A stretch of 64,000 bases of DNA, from the NCBI GenBank assembly GCA_026874595.1, contig CM049306.1:59962019-60026018 (forward strand). The letters are read 5' to 3'. Source of the DNA: Sipunculus nudus (Eukaryota; Annelida; Sipuncula; Golfingiida; Sipunculidae). The position numbers and the translations under genes were made by a program. How positions within the stretch are numbered: position 1 is the first letter of the stretch; each line of letters starts with the position of its first letter. The notes beneath the pieces are model-generated. The model had not been told where the DNA came from and ran no database searches. It was given only the letters and a program-made list of their open reading frames with translations. Shown here in pieces: positions 14,701-25,520 of the stretch.

Positions 14701-17700
14701 GGTGTTTGACTGGAGTAATTCCTGCATTGTTACTTGTACAGTCATATACTTCTCTTCCACATCTGTACAGATTTCCTTTCCTGGTGTGAGCAAGGAGAGC
14801 TTCAGAGCCATGCTCAGCTTCCTCTACATAGACTTCCCACCAAACCTACTCAGCTGTGACTTCATGGAGCTGATCCAGCTCGGAAACCAGCTGTGTCTGC
14901 CCCGGCTGCTGATGCTGGTGGAGCAGCACATCATGATGGAGCTAGAAACAGCTATTGAGAACAAAAGAGAGGTCACTGAAGAAGTGGTACATCTACTGGA
15001 GTCTGCACAGGTTAGCGTGTAAAACATACCGAACAGCAATGTTCAATATGGAAAATCACTCATGATGGTATGTTACATGCTGTGGTTGCCATTTTGTTCA
15101 AGAGGGTTTCATATTTGTGATATTTGCAAAAAGAAAATGATTGCAAAAATAAAACCTTGGGGATTAAGAGGTGCCATCATCAAAGACAAGTTGAAAGGAT
15201 AAGATTGCTGTTGTAAATTATGTCAAATATTTCAAATTACCTGTTAATAATGAATAGTAATTTTACTCCCATTTTATTCACTTTGGTCCTCATCCAGTCA
15301 TTACAATTTTTAGCACTTATGATTTGATCTAATGAATTCTTATAATAATGAATGTCTCCTGTGTAGATTATTGTGTGGTTAGATCACAAGAATGATACTC
15401 TAGCCAAATAAAAAGTGGTAATCAAAAAATTTTAACCTTATGAAACCAAACACAAAATAAAGGTTATAACAAGATCAAGATGCCTGCAATAGCTGTGAAT
15501 GAAAAAAAATATGAAGGTGATCCAGATTACCACCAAAATTTATTGGATTGTTCCTTGGGTGTTACCTTAGCCCTGCACAAAATTAGATAAAAAATTGTTA
15601 TGAACTTTTTGCATTTATTTGCTAACAGACAAACAAACCAGTGAACAAATGAACAAAAGAGAGTGCCTTTATTACCTTCCTGGTTGAGATAGAATTATTA
15701 TTTATTAAATGTGGTTTCTTTAATTCCAGCTGCATAATGCGAACCAGTTGGCATCATGGTGTAACCATTTTATCTGCACCAATTACCTGACAATCCAGAG
15801 AAAATATCCCAAATTGTTGAACAAGCTGTCACCTGAGAACCAGATTCATCTCAGTAAACACCGATGGCCACCTGTCTGGTAAGATTAGTGCAAAGTAGAT
15901 TTATAACAAAGAAGTATGTTAGAAAATGAATTTATTTGAAAAAGTTAAACAGTAACCTGGCTCAGTGTATTGTTGAAGTGTATAAACTTGACTGTGTACA
16001 GCATTCTTCAGGGTACTATATGCTTGAATGTTTGCTGAAGCACACAGCTGGAACACACAATATTCCCACTTCCTATTATTATTGATGCATCTGGATTTAT
16101 AGATCACAAGGGGGGTGTTTTCATTCCACGAACATGTTCATGCCTCTGTACATGAACACAGACCATATATGCTCACAAACATGAACATGTTCCTGTCCAT
16201 TGTTCAAGAAAAACATAACTAACTCAAGAAGTTGGTTACACCACCAGGGGTCGCAGGAATTAGGGAAAGACTGGCCATAATGGCAGCAAGGAAAGAAGTG
16301 CCTACTAACACTTGGACTGTACATTTTAATTTCATTGACTGGTATAACTTTAAATTTGTCATTTAAATGCATCTCTTATATTTGATAAAAATAAATGAAA
16401 TTAAATGACATGCATTGTTGAATAGTAATGACTGGTATTTTTAAGGCGCACATAGGTAAATAGTGAATTTTGGTTATACGTTCTTGTTTACATCCTTTTC
16501 ACGAACAGGAACAGGAACATGTTCGGACAACTAAAACGCGCTCAAGGTTTAGCATAATGATTTGAATACCATTATGCCCTCTAGTGACTAAGAGGTAAAC
16601 TAACTTGCCATAGATTGAATGGGCAACCAACAGCTAGTGCCTTAGACACAAATGTAGGGGCAGCCTGCAGTCATTTATGCACCAAAAGGAAACAGTCTTC
16701 TGTGATATATATATATATATATATAGTATAGTTTAGGCAGTCTGTTGTAGTCTAGGCATAGAATCACCCCAAACTTTATTCACATCCTGGGAATGTGCTT
16801 CAGACAACTTTCAAACACAAAATAAATAAAATATCTAGCCCTGCTTTTATCATGTAGGATAACTTAGTCAGCTTTGATTCTAAAAAACACTTGTTTTATG
16901 CTTCCTTCTGCATGGTTGTCAGGACAATATGAATTTTTTCTGATTCAGTCATAGACCCTTATCTATGATGTTTCCTGTGAGCCATGGATTTATTTATTAA
17001 ATGTGGTATTCAGGCTACAAGAAAGCAGAAGCCAAGCCGTCACAGAACATTTGTCGGGCTCACATAAAGATTCATTTGGTCCTTGTTAGCTCAGCTGACT
17101 GAAAGTCATCTGAGCTATAGCGATCACTCTTTGTCCGTCGTCCGTCTGTCTGTCCGTCTGTCTGTCCGTCTGTCCGTTAACCAGGCACAAATCGTAACCG
17201 CTAGAACTGGAATCTTCTTACTTGACATCCTGGGAGGTCCATGAAAAATCTCCTTGGAAACCAGAAATTAGGTCTCTGTTACCCATATCCTTCGAGCTAT
17301 GGGGCCCCAAAGTACCCCCCAGAAAAGTCCAAAATTTCATACAAAAACTTCAATATCTCATTAACTACTTGACTGATGGTCATGATTTTTGGCATACATA
17401 TTGATCATGAGAGGTTCCATCAGTTCCTGAAGACTGGTGGCGCCACCTGTATTTTTCGATTTTTTACGAATTTTTTTCTCTATTTTTAAGACCTTTAAAA
17501 ATGTGAACATCTGTTAACAAGGCACAAATCGTAATGACTTGACTTAGAATCTTCATTCTCGACACACTGAGAGACCTATGAAAAGTCTCCATGGAAACTA
17601 GAAATTAGGTCTCTGTTACCCATATCCTTCCAGCTATGGGGCCCCAAACTACCCCCCAGAAAAGTAAACAATTTCAAACAAAAACTTCAATATCTCATTA

Positions 17701-20637
17701 AATACTTGACTGATGGTCATGATTTTTGTCATACATATTGATCATGAGATGTTCCATCACTTCCTGCAGACTGGTGGCGCCACCTGTATCGTTCAATTTT
17801 TTACGAATTTTTTTCTCTATTTTTGAGACCTTTCAAAATGTAAACATCTGTTAACAAGGCACAAATCCTAAAGACTGGACCTAGAATCTTCATTCTTGAC
17901 ACACTGAGAGACCTATGAAAAGTCTCCATGGAAACCAGAAATTAGGTCTCTGTTACCCATATTCTTCAAGCTATGGAGCCCTAAAGTACCCCCAAGAAAA
18001 GTAAAAAAATTCATACAAAAACTTCAATATCTCATGAACTACTTGAATGATGGTCATGATTTGTGGCATAACTATTGATCATGAGATGTGTCATCTGTTC
18101 CTGCAGACTGGTGGCGCCACCTGTATCGTTCGATTTTTAACGATTTTTTCCTCTATTTTTGAGACCTTTAAGGATGCTGTCATCTGTTAGCATGGCACAA
18201 ATAGTAACGACTGGACTTAGAATCTTCATTCTCAACACACTAGAAGACCTATGAAAAGTCTCCATGGAAACCAGAAATTAGGTCTCTGTTACCCATATCC
18301 TTCGAGCTATGGGGCCCCAAAGTACCCTCCCAGAGTAGTCAAAAATTTCATACAAAAACTTCAATATCTCAATAACTACATCACTGATGGTCATGATTTT
18401 TGGCATACATATTGATTATGAGATGTTCCATCAATTCCTGCAGACTGGTGGCGCCACCTATGTTATCTATCAAGAGGGTACAAATTGCAACAACTGGACC
18501 TAGAAACTTCATTCTGGTCATGCAAGGAGGCCCATGAAGAGTGCCTGTGGAAACTTGAAATTAGGTCTCTGTTACCCATATCCTTCAAGCTATAGGTCTC
18601 TGAAGTATCCCTCAGAATAATGGACAATTTGATACAAAAGCTGAAGTATCTGAACAACTAATATGGAGATCATCATGATTCTTTGCATGGATATTGACCA
18701 TTAAGTGTTTTTAGCTCAGCTGACTGTAAGTCATCTGAAGTATCCCTCAGAATAATGGACAATTTGATACAAAAGCTCAAGTATCTAAACAACTATTGCA
18801 GTGATCACCATGATTCTTTGCATGGATATTGATCATGGAATGTGTCATCAGTTTCTGCAGTATGGTGGTGCCACCTATATTTTTCTATTTTTACGAATTT
18901 TTTTCTCTATTTTTGAGACCTCATAAGATGCGGTCATTTGTTAACATGGCACAAATCGTAACAACTGGACCTAGAATCTTCTCTCTTGACATGCTGAGAG
19001 GCCCATGAAAAGTTTCCTTAAAAACTTGAAATTAGGTCTCTGTTACCCATAACCTCTGAGCTATGGGGCTCCGAAGTACCCCCCAGAATAATGGAAAATT
19101 TGATACAAAAGCTCAAGTATCTGAACAATTATTATATTGATCACCATGATACTTTGCATGGATATTGATCATGAAATGTTTCATCAGTTTCTGCATTCTG
19201 GTGGCGCCACCTGTATTTTTTCAATTTTTAGCTCAGCTGACTGAAAGTCATCTGAGCTGTAGGGATCACCTTTTGTCCGTCGTCCGTCCGGCCATCCAGG
19301 CGTCTGTCTGTTAACAGGGCACAAATCGTAACCGCTAGACCGGGAATCTTCTTACTTGAAATCCTGGGAGGTCTATGGAAATTCTCCTTTTAAACCTGAA
19401 ATTAGGTCACTGTGACCTATATTCTTTGAGCTATGGGGTTCTGAAGTACCCCCCAGAATAATGCAAAATTTAATACAAAAGCTCAAGTACCTGAACAACT
19501 AATGCATTAATCACCATGATTCTTTGCATGGATATTGATCATGGAGTGTTTCATCAATTTCTGGAGATTGGTGGTGCCACCTATATTTTTTTAATTTTTT
19601 ACGATTTTTTTTCTCTACTTTTGTGATCTTTAAACATTTGGTCATCTGTAAACAGGGCACAAATCATAATGACTGGACCTAGAATCTTCTGTCCTCACCT
19701 CCAGGGAAGCCCATAAAAGGTCTACGTGGAAACCCGAAATAAGGTCCCTGTTACCCATATTCTGTGAGCCATGGGGCTCTGAAGTACCCCCCAGAATAAA
19801 GATTTGGTCATATATTAACAGGGCACAAATCATAATGACTGGACCTAGAATCTTCTGTCCTCACCTCCAGGGAAGCCCATAAAAGGTCTACATGGAAACC
19901 CGAAATAAGGTCCCTGTTACCCATATCCTTCATGCTCTGGGGCTCCGAAGTACTCCCCAGAATAAAGATTTGGTCATCTGTTAACAGAGCACAAATTATA
20001 ATGACTTGACCTAGAATCTCCTTTCTTGATATGCTGGGAGGCCCCTGAAAAGTCTCCTTGTGCACCTGAAATTACATCTCTGTTACCCATATCCTTCATC
20101 CTATGCGGCTTTGAAATACCCCCCAGAATAAACATTTGGATTTGTTAACAGGGCACAAATCATAATAACTGGACCTAGAATTTTATTTTTTGACATGCTG
20201 GGAGACCCCTGAAAAGTCATCTTGTAAACCTTGAAAATAGGTGTCTGTTACCCATATCCGTCATGCTACAGAGCTCCATAGTACCCCAATGAATATTGGA
20301 TGATTTTATACAAAAGGTCAAGTTTGGAAAAAGTATTTCATTCAAATTTGACATTCAGATGATAAAATTACTTTTGTCAATGTCTTCCTGGTCAGCTGAG
20401 CGTCATGACCCCTGGGTCACTTGTGTTATTTCATTGTTTGACTGATATGATTCTTTCAGGTATTTGAGAGAGCAAGACATCTATGAGAAGCATGTGCAGG
20501 AAATAGAGAGAGAACGTTTGCGAGGTCTTAAATTCCGGCATGGGAGTTTGGAGGACTGCAGTGGATGTTTGGCATTTTGTGGCAGGCGGAATCGTAAACT
20601 TCGCTGTGGGCCTGCTCAAGCTGCTGTCATCACTTGA
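5572..20637 (+). CDS. RHOBTB: Rho-related BTB domain-containing protein (RhoBTB), complete spliced gene
   Basis: Eight exons (5572-5763, 7976-8079, 8745-8936, 9278-10245, 14179-14297, 14771-15010, 15730-15878, 20460-20637) join with GT-AG introns into 2142 bases, or 713 residues plus stop. Vertebrate RhoBTB1 and RhoBTB2 are close to this length. In order the protein has: an atypical Rho GTPase domain (about residues 16-210) with P-loop GDSGVGKT at 21-28, HVPTVWAID at 49-57, DTFG at 84-87 where Rho proteins have DTAG, and GCQVD at 139-143 where they have TKxD; a proline-rich linker near 239-246; a first BTB domain (from about 260) split by an acidic and basic insert of roughly 90 residues, as known for this family; a second BTB domain (486 to about 610); and the C-terminal RhoBTB region with HRWPPVW before the last exon. 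It has no CAAX box. Family members act as Cullin-3 ubiquitin ligase adaptors. The divergent G motifs suggest little or no GTP hydrolysis, which is inference. Confidence 0.95.
5782..6225. mobile_element. Short non-autonomous TIR element in RHOBTB intron 1
   Basis: The left end CACTCTCAAAAAAA..TTTTTCTTG and the right end, read in reverse complement, CACTGCCAAAAATA..TTTTCTTG form imperfect terminal inverted repeats about 444 bp apart. The interior is built from recurrent AAGAAAAATTTTCTTG-type words on both strands. There is no transposase. I cannot identify a clear target-site duplication. It is best described as a MITE-like element. Confidence 0.6.
6226..7975. other. Remainder of RHOBTB intron 1
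   Basis: AT-rich intron sequence. I see no repeat, RNA gene or coding exon that can be supported. Short open frames here have no domain content. Confidence 0.6.
7976..8079 (+). CDS. RHOBTB: RHOBTB exon 2: switch II region
   Basis: Residues 65-98 plus two bases of residue 99. It encodes [12 protein letters not shown] followed by DKDRRFAYG, matching the RhoBTB form of the G3 motif. The acceptor is TCCAG at 7975 and the donor GTAGGT at 8080. Confidence 0.93.
8390..8650. repeat. Dispersed repeat, copy 2, in RHOBTB intron 2
   Basis: This is the partner of the repeat at 600-910, with the same series of words ending in GTGGAGGCTTACAT and AGAATGCAGATTT. It starts near GCCTCCACCAGGAG, which is roughly the inverted complement of the GGTGGAGGC at the far end. 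That suggests short inverted termini. Confidence 0.55.
8745..8936 (+). CDS. RHOBTB: RHOBTB exon 3: G4 region of the GTPase domain
   Basis: Residues 99-162 plus two bases of 163. It encodes [23 protein letters not shown] and [18 protein letters not shown] replaces the usual TKxD nucleotide-specificity motif. The donor must be GTAGGT at 8937, because using the GT at 8941 would include an in-frame TAG. Confidence 0.92.
9278..10245 (+). CDS. RHOBTB: RHOBTB exon 4: end of GTPase domain, proline-rich linker, split BTB1
   Basis: This is the largest exon, residues 163-485 plus one base. It carries [15 protein letters not shown], the end of the Rho fold; PPKPPPPQ, the linker; then BTB1 starting [14 protein letters not shown] with FPAHK. 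BTB1 is interrupted by a polar insert and resumes near [10 protein letters not shown]. The acceptor is ATGACAG at 9277 and the donor GTAGAG at 10246. A 3 kb repeat array starts about 30 bases into the next intron. Confidence 0.94.
10277..13313 (+). mobile_element. AGCTCAGCTGAC-family element carrying a tandem array, copy 1
   Basis: The 5' end is TTTTTAGCTCAGCTGACTG..AGTCATCTGAGCT, an imperfect hairpin, followed by a TCCGTCTGTC-rich head. The 3' end is CAGCTGAGCGTCATGACCC..GGGTCAATTGTT. In between lie tandem units of about 336 bp, most containing GGTGGCGCCACC-like sites (10656, 10990, 11333 variant, 11752, 12088, 12460 variant). These are followed by four half-length units of about 166 bp (12541, 12709, 12875, 13040) that lack that site. 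Second head sequences occur inside at about 11597 and 12116, so it is a composite. There is no long open frame and no recognisable transposase, so it is non-autonomous if mobile. It fills most of RHOBTB intron 4. Confidence 0.75.
10527..10542. repeat. Poly-C run
   Basis: This is a run of about 16 C at the point where other units of the array read ACCCCCC. A second shorter run lies near 11204. These are length-variable sites and sequencing may be unreliable. Confidence 0.8.
13314..14178. other. Remainder of RHOBTB intron 4
   Basis: AT-rich intron DNA with no supportable feature apart from the exon 5 acceptor at its end. Confidence 0.6.
14179..14297 (+). CDS. RHOBTB: RHOBTB exon 5: start of second BTB domain
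   Basis: Residues 486-525. It encodes [18 protein letters not shown], then HYMRSMF and FRESSADV, the beta-alpha core of BTB2. The acceptor is TTCCAAG at 14178 and the donor GTCAGT at 14298. The open frame continues upstream without a break, but that part has no BTB similarity and phase 1 from exon 4 fits this acceptor exactly. Confidence 0.93.
14298..14770. other. RHOBTB intron 5
   Basis: A plain AT-rich intron. I see nothing in it. Confidence 0.7.
14771..15010 (+). CDS. RHOBTB: RHOBTB exon 6: second BTB domain
   Basis: Residues 526-605, 240 bases, phase 0 at both ends. It encodes [35 protein letters not shown] and a helical tail. The acceptor is CTGTACAG (14770) and the donor GTTAGC (15011). 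Confidence 0.94.
15011..15729. other. RHOBTB intron 6
   Basis: A plain AT-rich intron. Nothing supportable is seen beyond low-complexity A runs. Confidence 0.7.
15730..15878 (+). CDS. RHOBTB: RHOBTB exon 7: C-terminal RhoBTB region
   Basis: Residues 606-654 plus two bases. It encodes [22 protein letters not shown] and HRWPPVW, all characteristic of the region after BTB2 in RhoBTB proteins. The acceptor is AATTCCAG (15729) and the donor GTAAGA (15879). Confidence 0.94.
15879..17085. other. First part of RHOBTB intron 7, with a short TA microsatellite
   Basis: Non-coding. A (TA)n run of about 12 repeats lies at 16703-16726. The stretch 16110-16200 is rich in short words such as CATGAACATGTTC, and ACATGTTC recurs near 16515. 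No gene is seen. Confidence 0.6.
17086..20425 (+). mobile_element. AGCTCAGCTGAC-family element carrying a tandem array, copy 2
   Basis: Same head, array and end as copy 1, with near-identical sequence over long stretches; the half-unit blocks 12530-12953 and 19642-20065 differ at only a few positions by eye. It has one extra 336-bp unit: array sites fall near 17438, 17773, 18109, 18449, 18865 (variant), 19200 and 19570 (variant). It ends at TCAGCTGAGCGTCATGACCC..GGGTCACTTG, about 35 bases before the RHOBTB exon 8 acceptor. Flanks on both sides differ from those of copy 1, so the copied segment is the element itself. Confidence 0.78.
20460..20637 (+). CDS. RHOBTB: RHOBTB exon 8: C-terminus and stop
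   Basis: Residue 655 (Trp, split codon) to 713. It encodes [21 protein letters not shown], then a basic, cysteine-containing tail ([15 protein letters not shown]) ending in TGA at 20635-20637. The 4.6 kb intron before it is mostly repeat array, whose end lies about 35 bases before the acceptor TTCTTTCAG. Confidence 0.92.
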
Positions 20638-21550
20638 ACAGAACCATATGGATCTTTGTGAACTATATGGATAAACTGCTGACAGATGCAGTATCCACGT
20701 TTTGTGTGGGCTCGCACACATCTTTTTTTGGGGGGAACAGTTGTTTTTCTGAACGAGTGCCAAACAGAAAATATGGAAAGTCATATTAAGCACAGCAGAA
20801 ATTGGTTCATGTCTTGTAAATATCAGCTGCTGGGGTTGAGAAAGATTAGAAATAGCTCAGTTTTCCCACCAGGAGGCAGCAATGTAGCTTTCTTCTCCTG
20901 GGCCATGCCAGCTGCATGGTTGGAAGTGTGAGAGTTGTGTTTTGATTGGATGATGCCAGTTAATATGCTAATGCCATGCTGCTTTATCAAGGTGCTATAT
21001 GGTGTATATGTCACATAGGAAATTGCAGTTAAGAACAATTAAATATATGAAAAGCATATACAATAGATATACATTTATTTTATTTATATGTAGGGTTTGT
21101 AAAACAAATGATATTTTCACCTGAAACGTAGTACTGTGTAGTTATTTAAATCATATATGGTGTTTGAGTAGCTATAGAGTGGGTGAAATGACATAGTCAT
21201 ATGGTAGTTGTTTATCATAGCATGATCACATACATGTTGTTAACTGGATGTGTTAGACCACTCTGCCTTAGACATTGGAGTTTGCCAAAAGTACATATCA
21301 TCTGGTTGCTACATAGATAGCTTTACATAGTCGATAGCGTCACTGTGGATTGCCTTGACATGCTTGTATACAGATAACAGGGGTAGATAGGACTTTAAAT
21401 CTGTTCCACAAGGGAGTGCCTATATGTTTCCAGTGATTGCTGAGAAGGGTTCTTACTGTATTTCTCTTGAGCTGGTATTTGACAGGGCCAGAAATTAAAC
21501 ACTACGTATATGTAGAATGAAATATTGAATAAATGTACTTCAATCTTGTG
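20638..21550 (+). other. RHOBTB: Probable RHOBTB 3' untranslated region
   Basis: This follows the TGA stop. The best poly(A) hexamer candidate is AATAAA at 21528-21533, followed by a T/G-bearing stretch. Open frames here are short and on both strands. The extent is inferred, not demonstrated. Confidence 0.4.
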
Positions 21551-24500
21551 CCTGGCATCTATCAAAAAATTTGTTGTGAAGATTCATGTCTAAGTAGCAG
21601 CATTACTATCATTCCTGTAGTAGAGGTTGTTTTTCAGAATTTATATGGTAAAAATGGCCCATCAGCATTTTCAATCTGTTATCAAAGTTCTTGACTCTCT
21701 CTCCCCAGTTAACCAGTAAAAAAAAATTATGTTAAATTCACTTTATTTCTCTTAAAGGTTGGTGGGGTTTCTTTTCTGTAATATCAAGAGTATCAGATAC
21801 ATTGAGTGTATTATAATTTTTCAATAATTAAATTTTAGAAAATGGCCACAAAAACATATTGGCATGCCTAAGTGGAACAGAGTTTAGTTATGAACAAAGT
21901 GCAGTAATTGGATTATATATAGATTGAATGTTTCATTAATGAAGTCCATAAATTGCCACTATTTTGAGTGCATGTAATCTGTATCACCGTACATTTATAG
22001 TGATATCATATAAGATTGTGATAAAAAAGTGAATATTTTTGGATGATGGGACTGTAAACATTGTACAGAGGTTGTGTAATATTTTGATGATCTAACTTCA
22101 TGTCATGAACATACTACTCATGTTACAACCAGATCTAGTCATTATATTGTTTGTGTTTTATTATAAATTTATTTATATGAAAAGTACACACAACTTAAAA
22201 AAAAATTGAATTCCATTTACACTCCCTGCTAAGTTTGACTCACATTTACAAAGTTCTCATTGATCCTGACATTAATCCTTCCACATAAGAATTACCATAA
22301 AGGCTTAAACTAAAGGGATCAATGTATACTACCTTGGTAGGGTGCTGTCAACAATGTATAGGATTCTCTAAGGTCATTGCCAATATCTCAGAAATATCAG
22401 TATAAAAGGTGAATACCCATGGGACTGTAGAATAATTACTCAAGCCATGCATTGTTCAGAGCATAATGTATAATTAACAAATTAGTAAATAGTTATATTA
22501 TTATTTCTTGTATTCACCGGGTGTGGATTGGTTTTATGAAGACAAGAGGTAGAAGAATAGCACCATCCCTTTTTGACCAACATGTGGGCTCCAAGTTTCC
22601 TGAAATAATATTACTAGATCCTCTGTGCTGTAAACTTTTAAATTGTTCTGGATTAAAGAAGAATTTGAACTCATCAAGTCCTCAAGAGTGAAATCTTGTA
22701 ATTGTAACAAAACCCTGACAGATTCTGCCTTAATGAATAGGTTCTGGTTTCTGGTTTACTCATTACTACATACTGGTGGCATGGATAACCTGATATCCTG
22801 TACAAAATATACTCATTTTATGAATATTATCTTTATGCTCACTATATAGACTGTACCATGTTCAGACCACAGACCAATCCTAAGACAAAAATCAAATAAA
22901 AGTGTGGTCTCATGATAAATGAATTCTGATCACCTTAGAATTATTCACCTGCAGACCATATCCTTTCAATCAGCTTTTTTATACAAATTTAACTTCTTCT
23001 GGCTGATTTTCACTAGATCATCACTAGAGTATCAGTAGATAGGTTAAGGACATTTTAGTTTCTTATCTTTTCTCAGAAAAAGAGGTCCAACAATATGGAT
23101 CGTAATACTTTGAAATATATTCTCTATTTTACTGTTAATTCTATTTTAATTCAAAAGTTGTATAATATTTATGAACAGGGAGTCTCCAAAAGGTTTCTTG
23201 GTCTCTTGTTTCTATTTGTTCTATGGCTTAAAATTCCATTCCGTGATATGCTTGTCTGTTATAATTAGCCAATATAGCCATATAGTTAAATGTGTACCAT
23301 CTCATGTGAAAAATGAATATATAGCTAAAAAAAACTGATCATTGAAGATGAGCCGAGGGTACCATTAGGTCACCACCTGGATATGGTTATATGTTTTTGG
23401 GTGTCTGCAGGTTTGATAAAACTTCTGGAAGAGTGCAAGGGGCAGCATTAAAGTATAATCTTAAAATGAATTTAAGATGTACATGAGTCTTCATCTCAGA
23501 ATGTAGTTAATAATCAATGTTCATAAAATGACATATTTAGACAAACTGGTATTTTCTAGCCAAGTGTTATAAAAATTGCTTTCTATTGTATAATTCTTAA
23601 ATTATGATCACTGATCACAAAAACCAACATTAAACTCAGGAGAGAGATAGTCACTGAAATGACACTAAGATTGCTCAAGCACATTGTTGTGATCCTTATC
23701 AGCTGTCCAAATTCAATCAGTAATGGTGCAGGGAATGAAATTGAAAGGAGCCTGCATGCCCAGTGCTTACATTATCAGGTATTTTGTATAGTTTATGCCA
23801 AGTGAATTGGAGAAGTCTCTAGTCAACTGAATCCATGGTCAGCTGATTCAGTCCTTTTAAGGACAAATGTTTGACTTGCAAATAAGTTAAATGTTCTCTT
23901 ACAGTTCTGTGCTTTAAAATGTGATCTATAAATTAGTTAAAACAAGCAGTAGATGATCTCCTTGAAATGCAGGAATAATTTCCCCCAACTGGTTTAGTAA
24001 ATGTTATTTGTATGCAGGCTCCGTAGACTTGTAAAAAATTCTATTTTAATTAAATCCATGCTAGAGTTAAGACAAGTACATTGTCATTAACTCAGACACA
24101 CTATAACTCTTCAGAAACAGTATTCAGATACAGGTGTTTATTGATCTTTCATTCATTAGTGATGCATTTTTTAGTTTCTTCATTAGTTTGACTGTCTAGC
24201 AGGCTGGTAGTTTTAATGATAGATAGTGAATTTAAAGTATTATTCAGACCTTCCTTCGTGACTTGTCACCATTTATTCCATATCAGTATTATTTTATAGA
24301 CATGGTATGTGAGAATTTAGGAGATATAATGATCACTGATAAATTTGCTGATCACAGTGGAGATATTACAGTTAATAATCTTGTTATGAAGTAATGTATC
24401 AAACGTATGTGAAAAGCTTTGAACAAAAAGGTGCTTAATGAATGGGAAACTAGATAAACTTCATATTTGTATATGTAACAGTCACCGCTTTATGTCACAC

Positions 24501-24957
24501 CATGCATACATTGATGAATGCCACACCTGGTTGAATCTTAATCTTGAACAAAATATGAAAACTATAAAAATATCAGCACACTACTACTCTTAAGAACAGC
24601 TTATATTACAAAGAAATTATCACTTTCATATCAATATACTTTACCAATTTTGCTTGTGTTACATATAATGTGATATTGAACTAACGATCACCAGATACTC
24701 ATAGTGAATATTCAAAGTTATAACCATACGGTGCAAAACCAGGATAAACATCACAGGCACGTTGTTAAAGTTATTTTCTTTATACTGAATAAAACCATTC
24801 ATTTCTCCCATATATTTATAATCATATTTTATGCCATGTGCTCAATGTCTTCGGCACTTTGAAAATTGCCCAAACTGAATATAGTCTCTAGTTGAAACAT
24901 TTGATATATCATATTGTATTAAACATTTCTTCAGTTACACACACACATATATATATG
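21551..24957. other. Intergenic DNA
   Basis: AT-rich DNA with short open frames only. No repeat family, exon or RNA gene can be supported. It may hold a longer RHOBTB 3' UTR, since another AATAAA lies near 22896. Confidence 0.55.
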
Positions 24958-25197
24958 TCACAGGACAAACTCCGATCCAGTAGAATTGTCGATCTTACTA
25001 GGACAAAGTCCGATCGGACTTTCTTCTAGGAGAAACTCCGATCAGACTTTCTACTAGTAGGATCGGCGATTCTACTAGGACAAATTCTGATCATAGCCTC
25101 TACTAGGACAAACTCAGATCAACCAGAGACCACAACATAATTAGACTTTCTACTAGTAGGATCGGCGATTCTACTGGATCGGAGTTTGTCCTGTGAC
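24958..25197. mobile_element. 240-bp inverted-repeat element with internal modules
   Basis: The left end TCACAGGACAAACTCCGATC continues into CAGTAGAAT. The right end is its reverse complement (ATTCTACTGGATCGGAG..TCCTGTGA), giving TIRs of about 30 bases, extended further by TATATATG/CATATATA flanks. Inside, a module like CTAGGACAAACTCCGATC recurs several times, and TTTCTACTAGTAGGATCGGCG appears twice. There is no coding capacity. It sits inside a TA/CA microsatellite. Confidence 0.7.
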
Positions 25198-25380
<183 letters not shown>

Positions 25381-25437
25381 CCGCTCTGGCCTAGTCTGTA
25401 GGCCATAGAGCACTTTACATCGGAGGGTAACACTACC

Positions 25438-25440
<3 letters not shown>

Positions 25441-25474
<34 letters not shown>
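25441..25474. repeat. TA microsatellite
   Basis: About 17 TA repeats. Between this run and the palindrome is a 60-bp segment containing GGCCTA..TAGGCC, a short hairpin. Confidence 0.85.
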
Positions 25475-25475
<1 letters not shown>

Positions 25476-25520
25476 CCTTCGAAAATCATGTAGGAATTAA
25501 GTAGATTTATTTAACTGTTT

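Noticed and set aside
20431-20793. Minus-strand 120-codon frame over RHOBTB exon 8
   Set aside because: It is antisense to a confidently assigned exon and has no domain.
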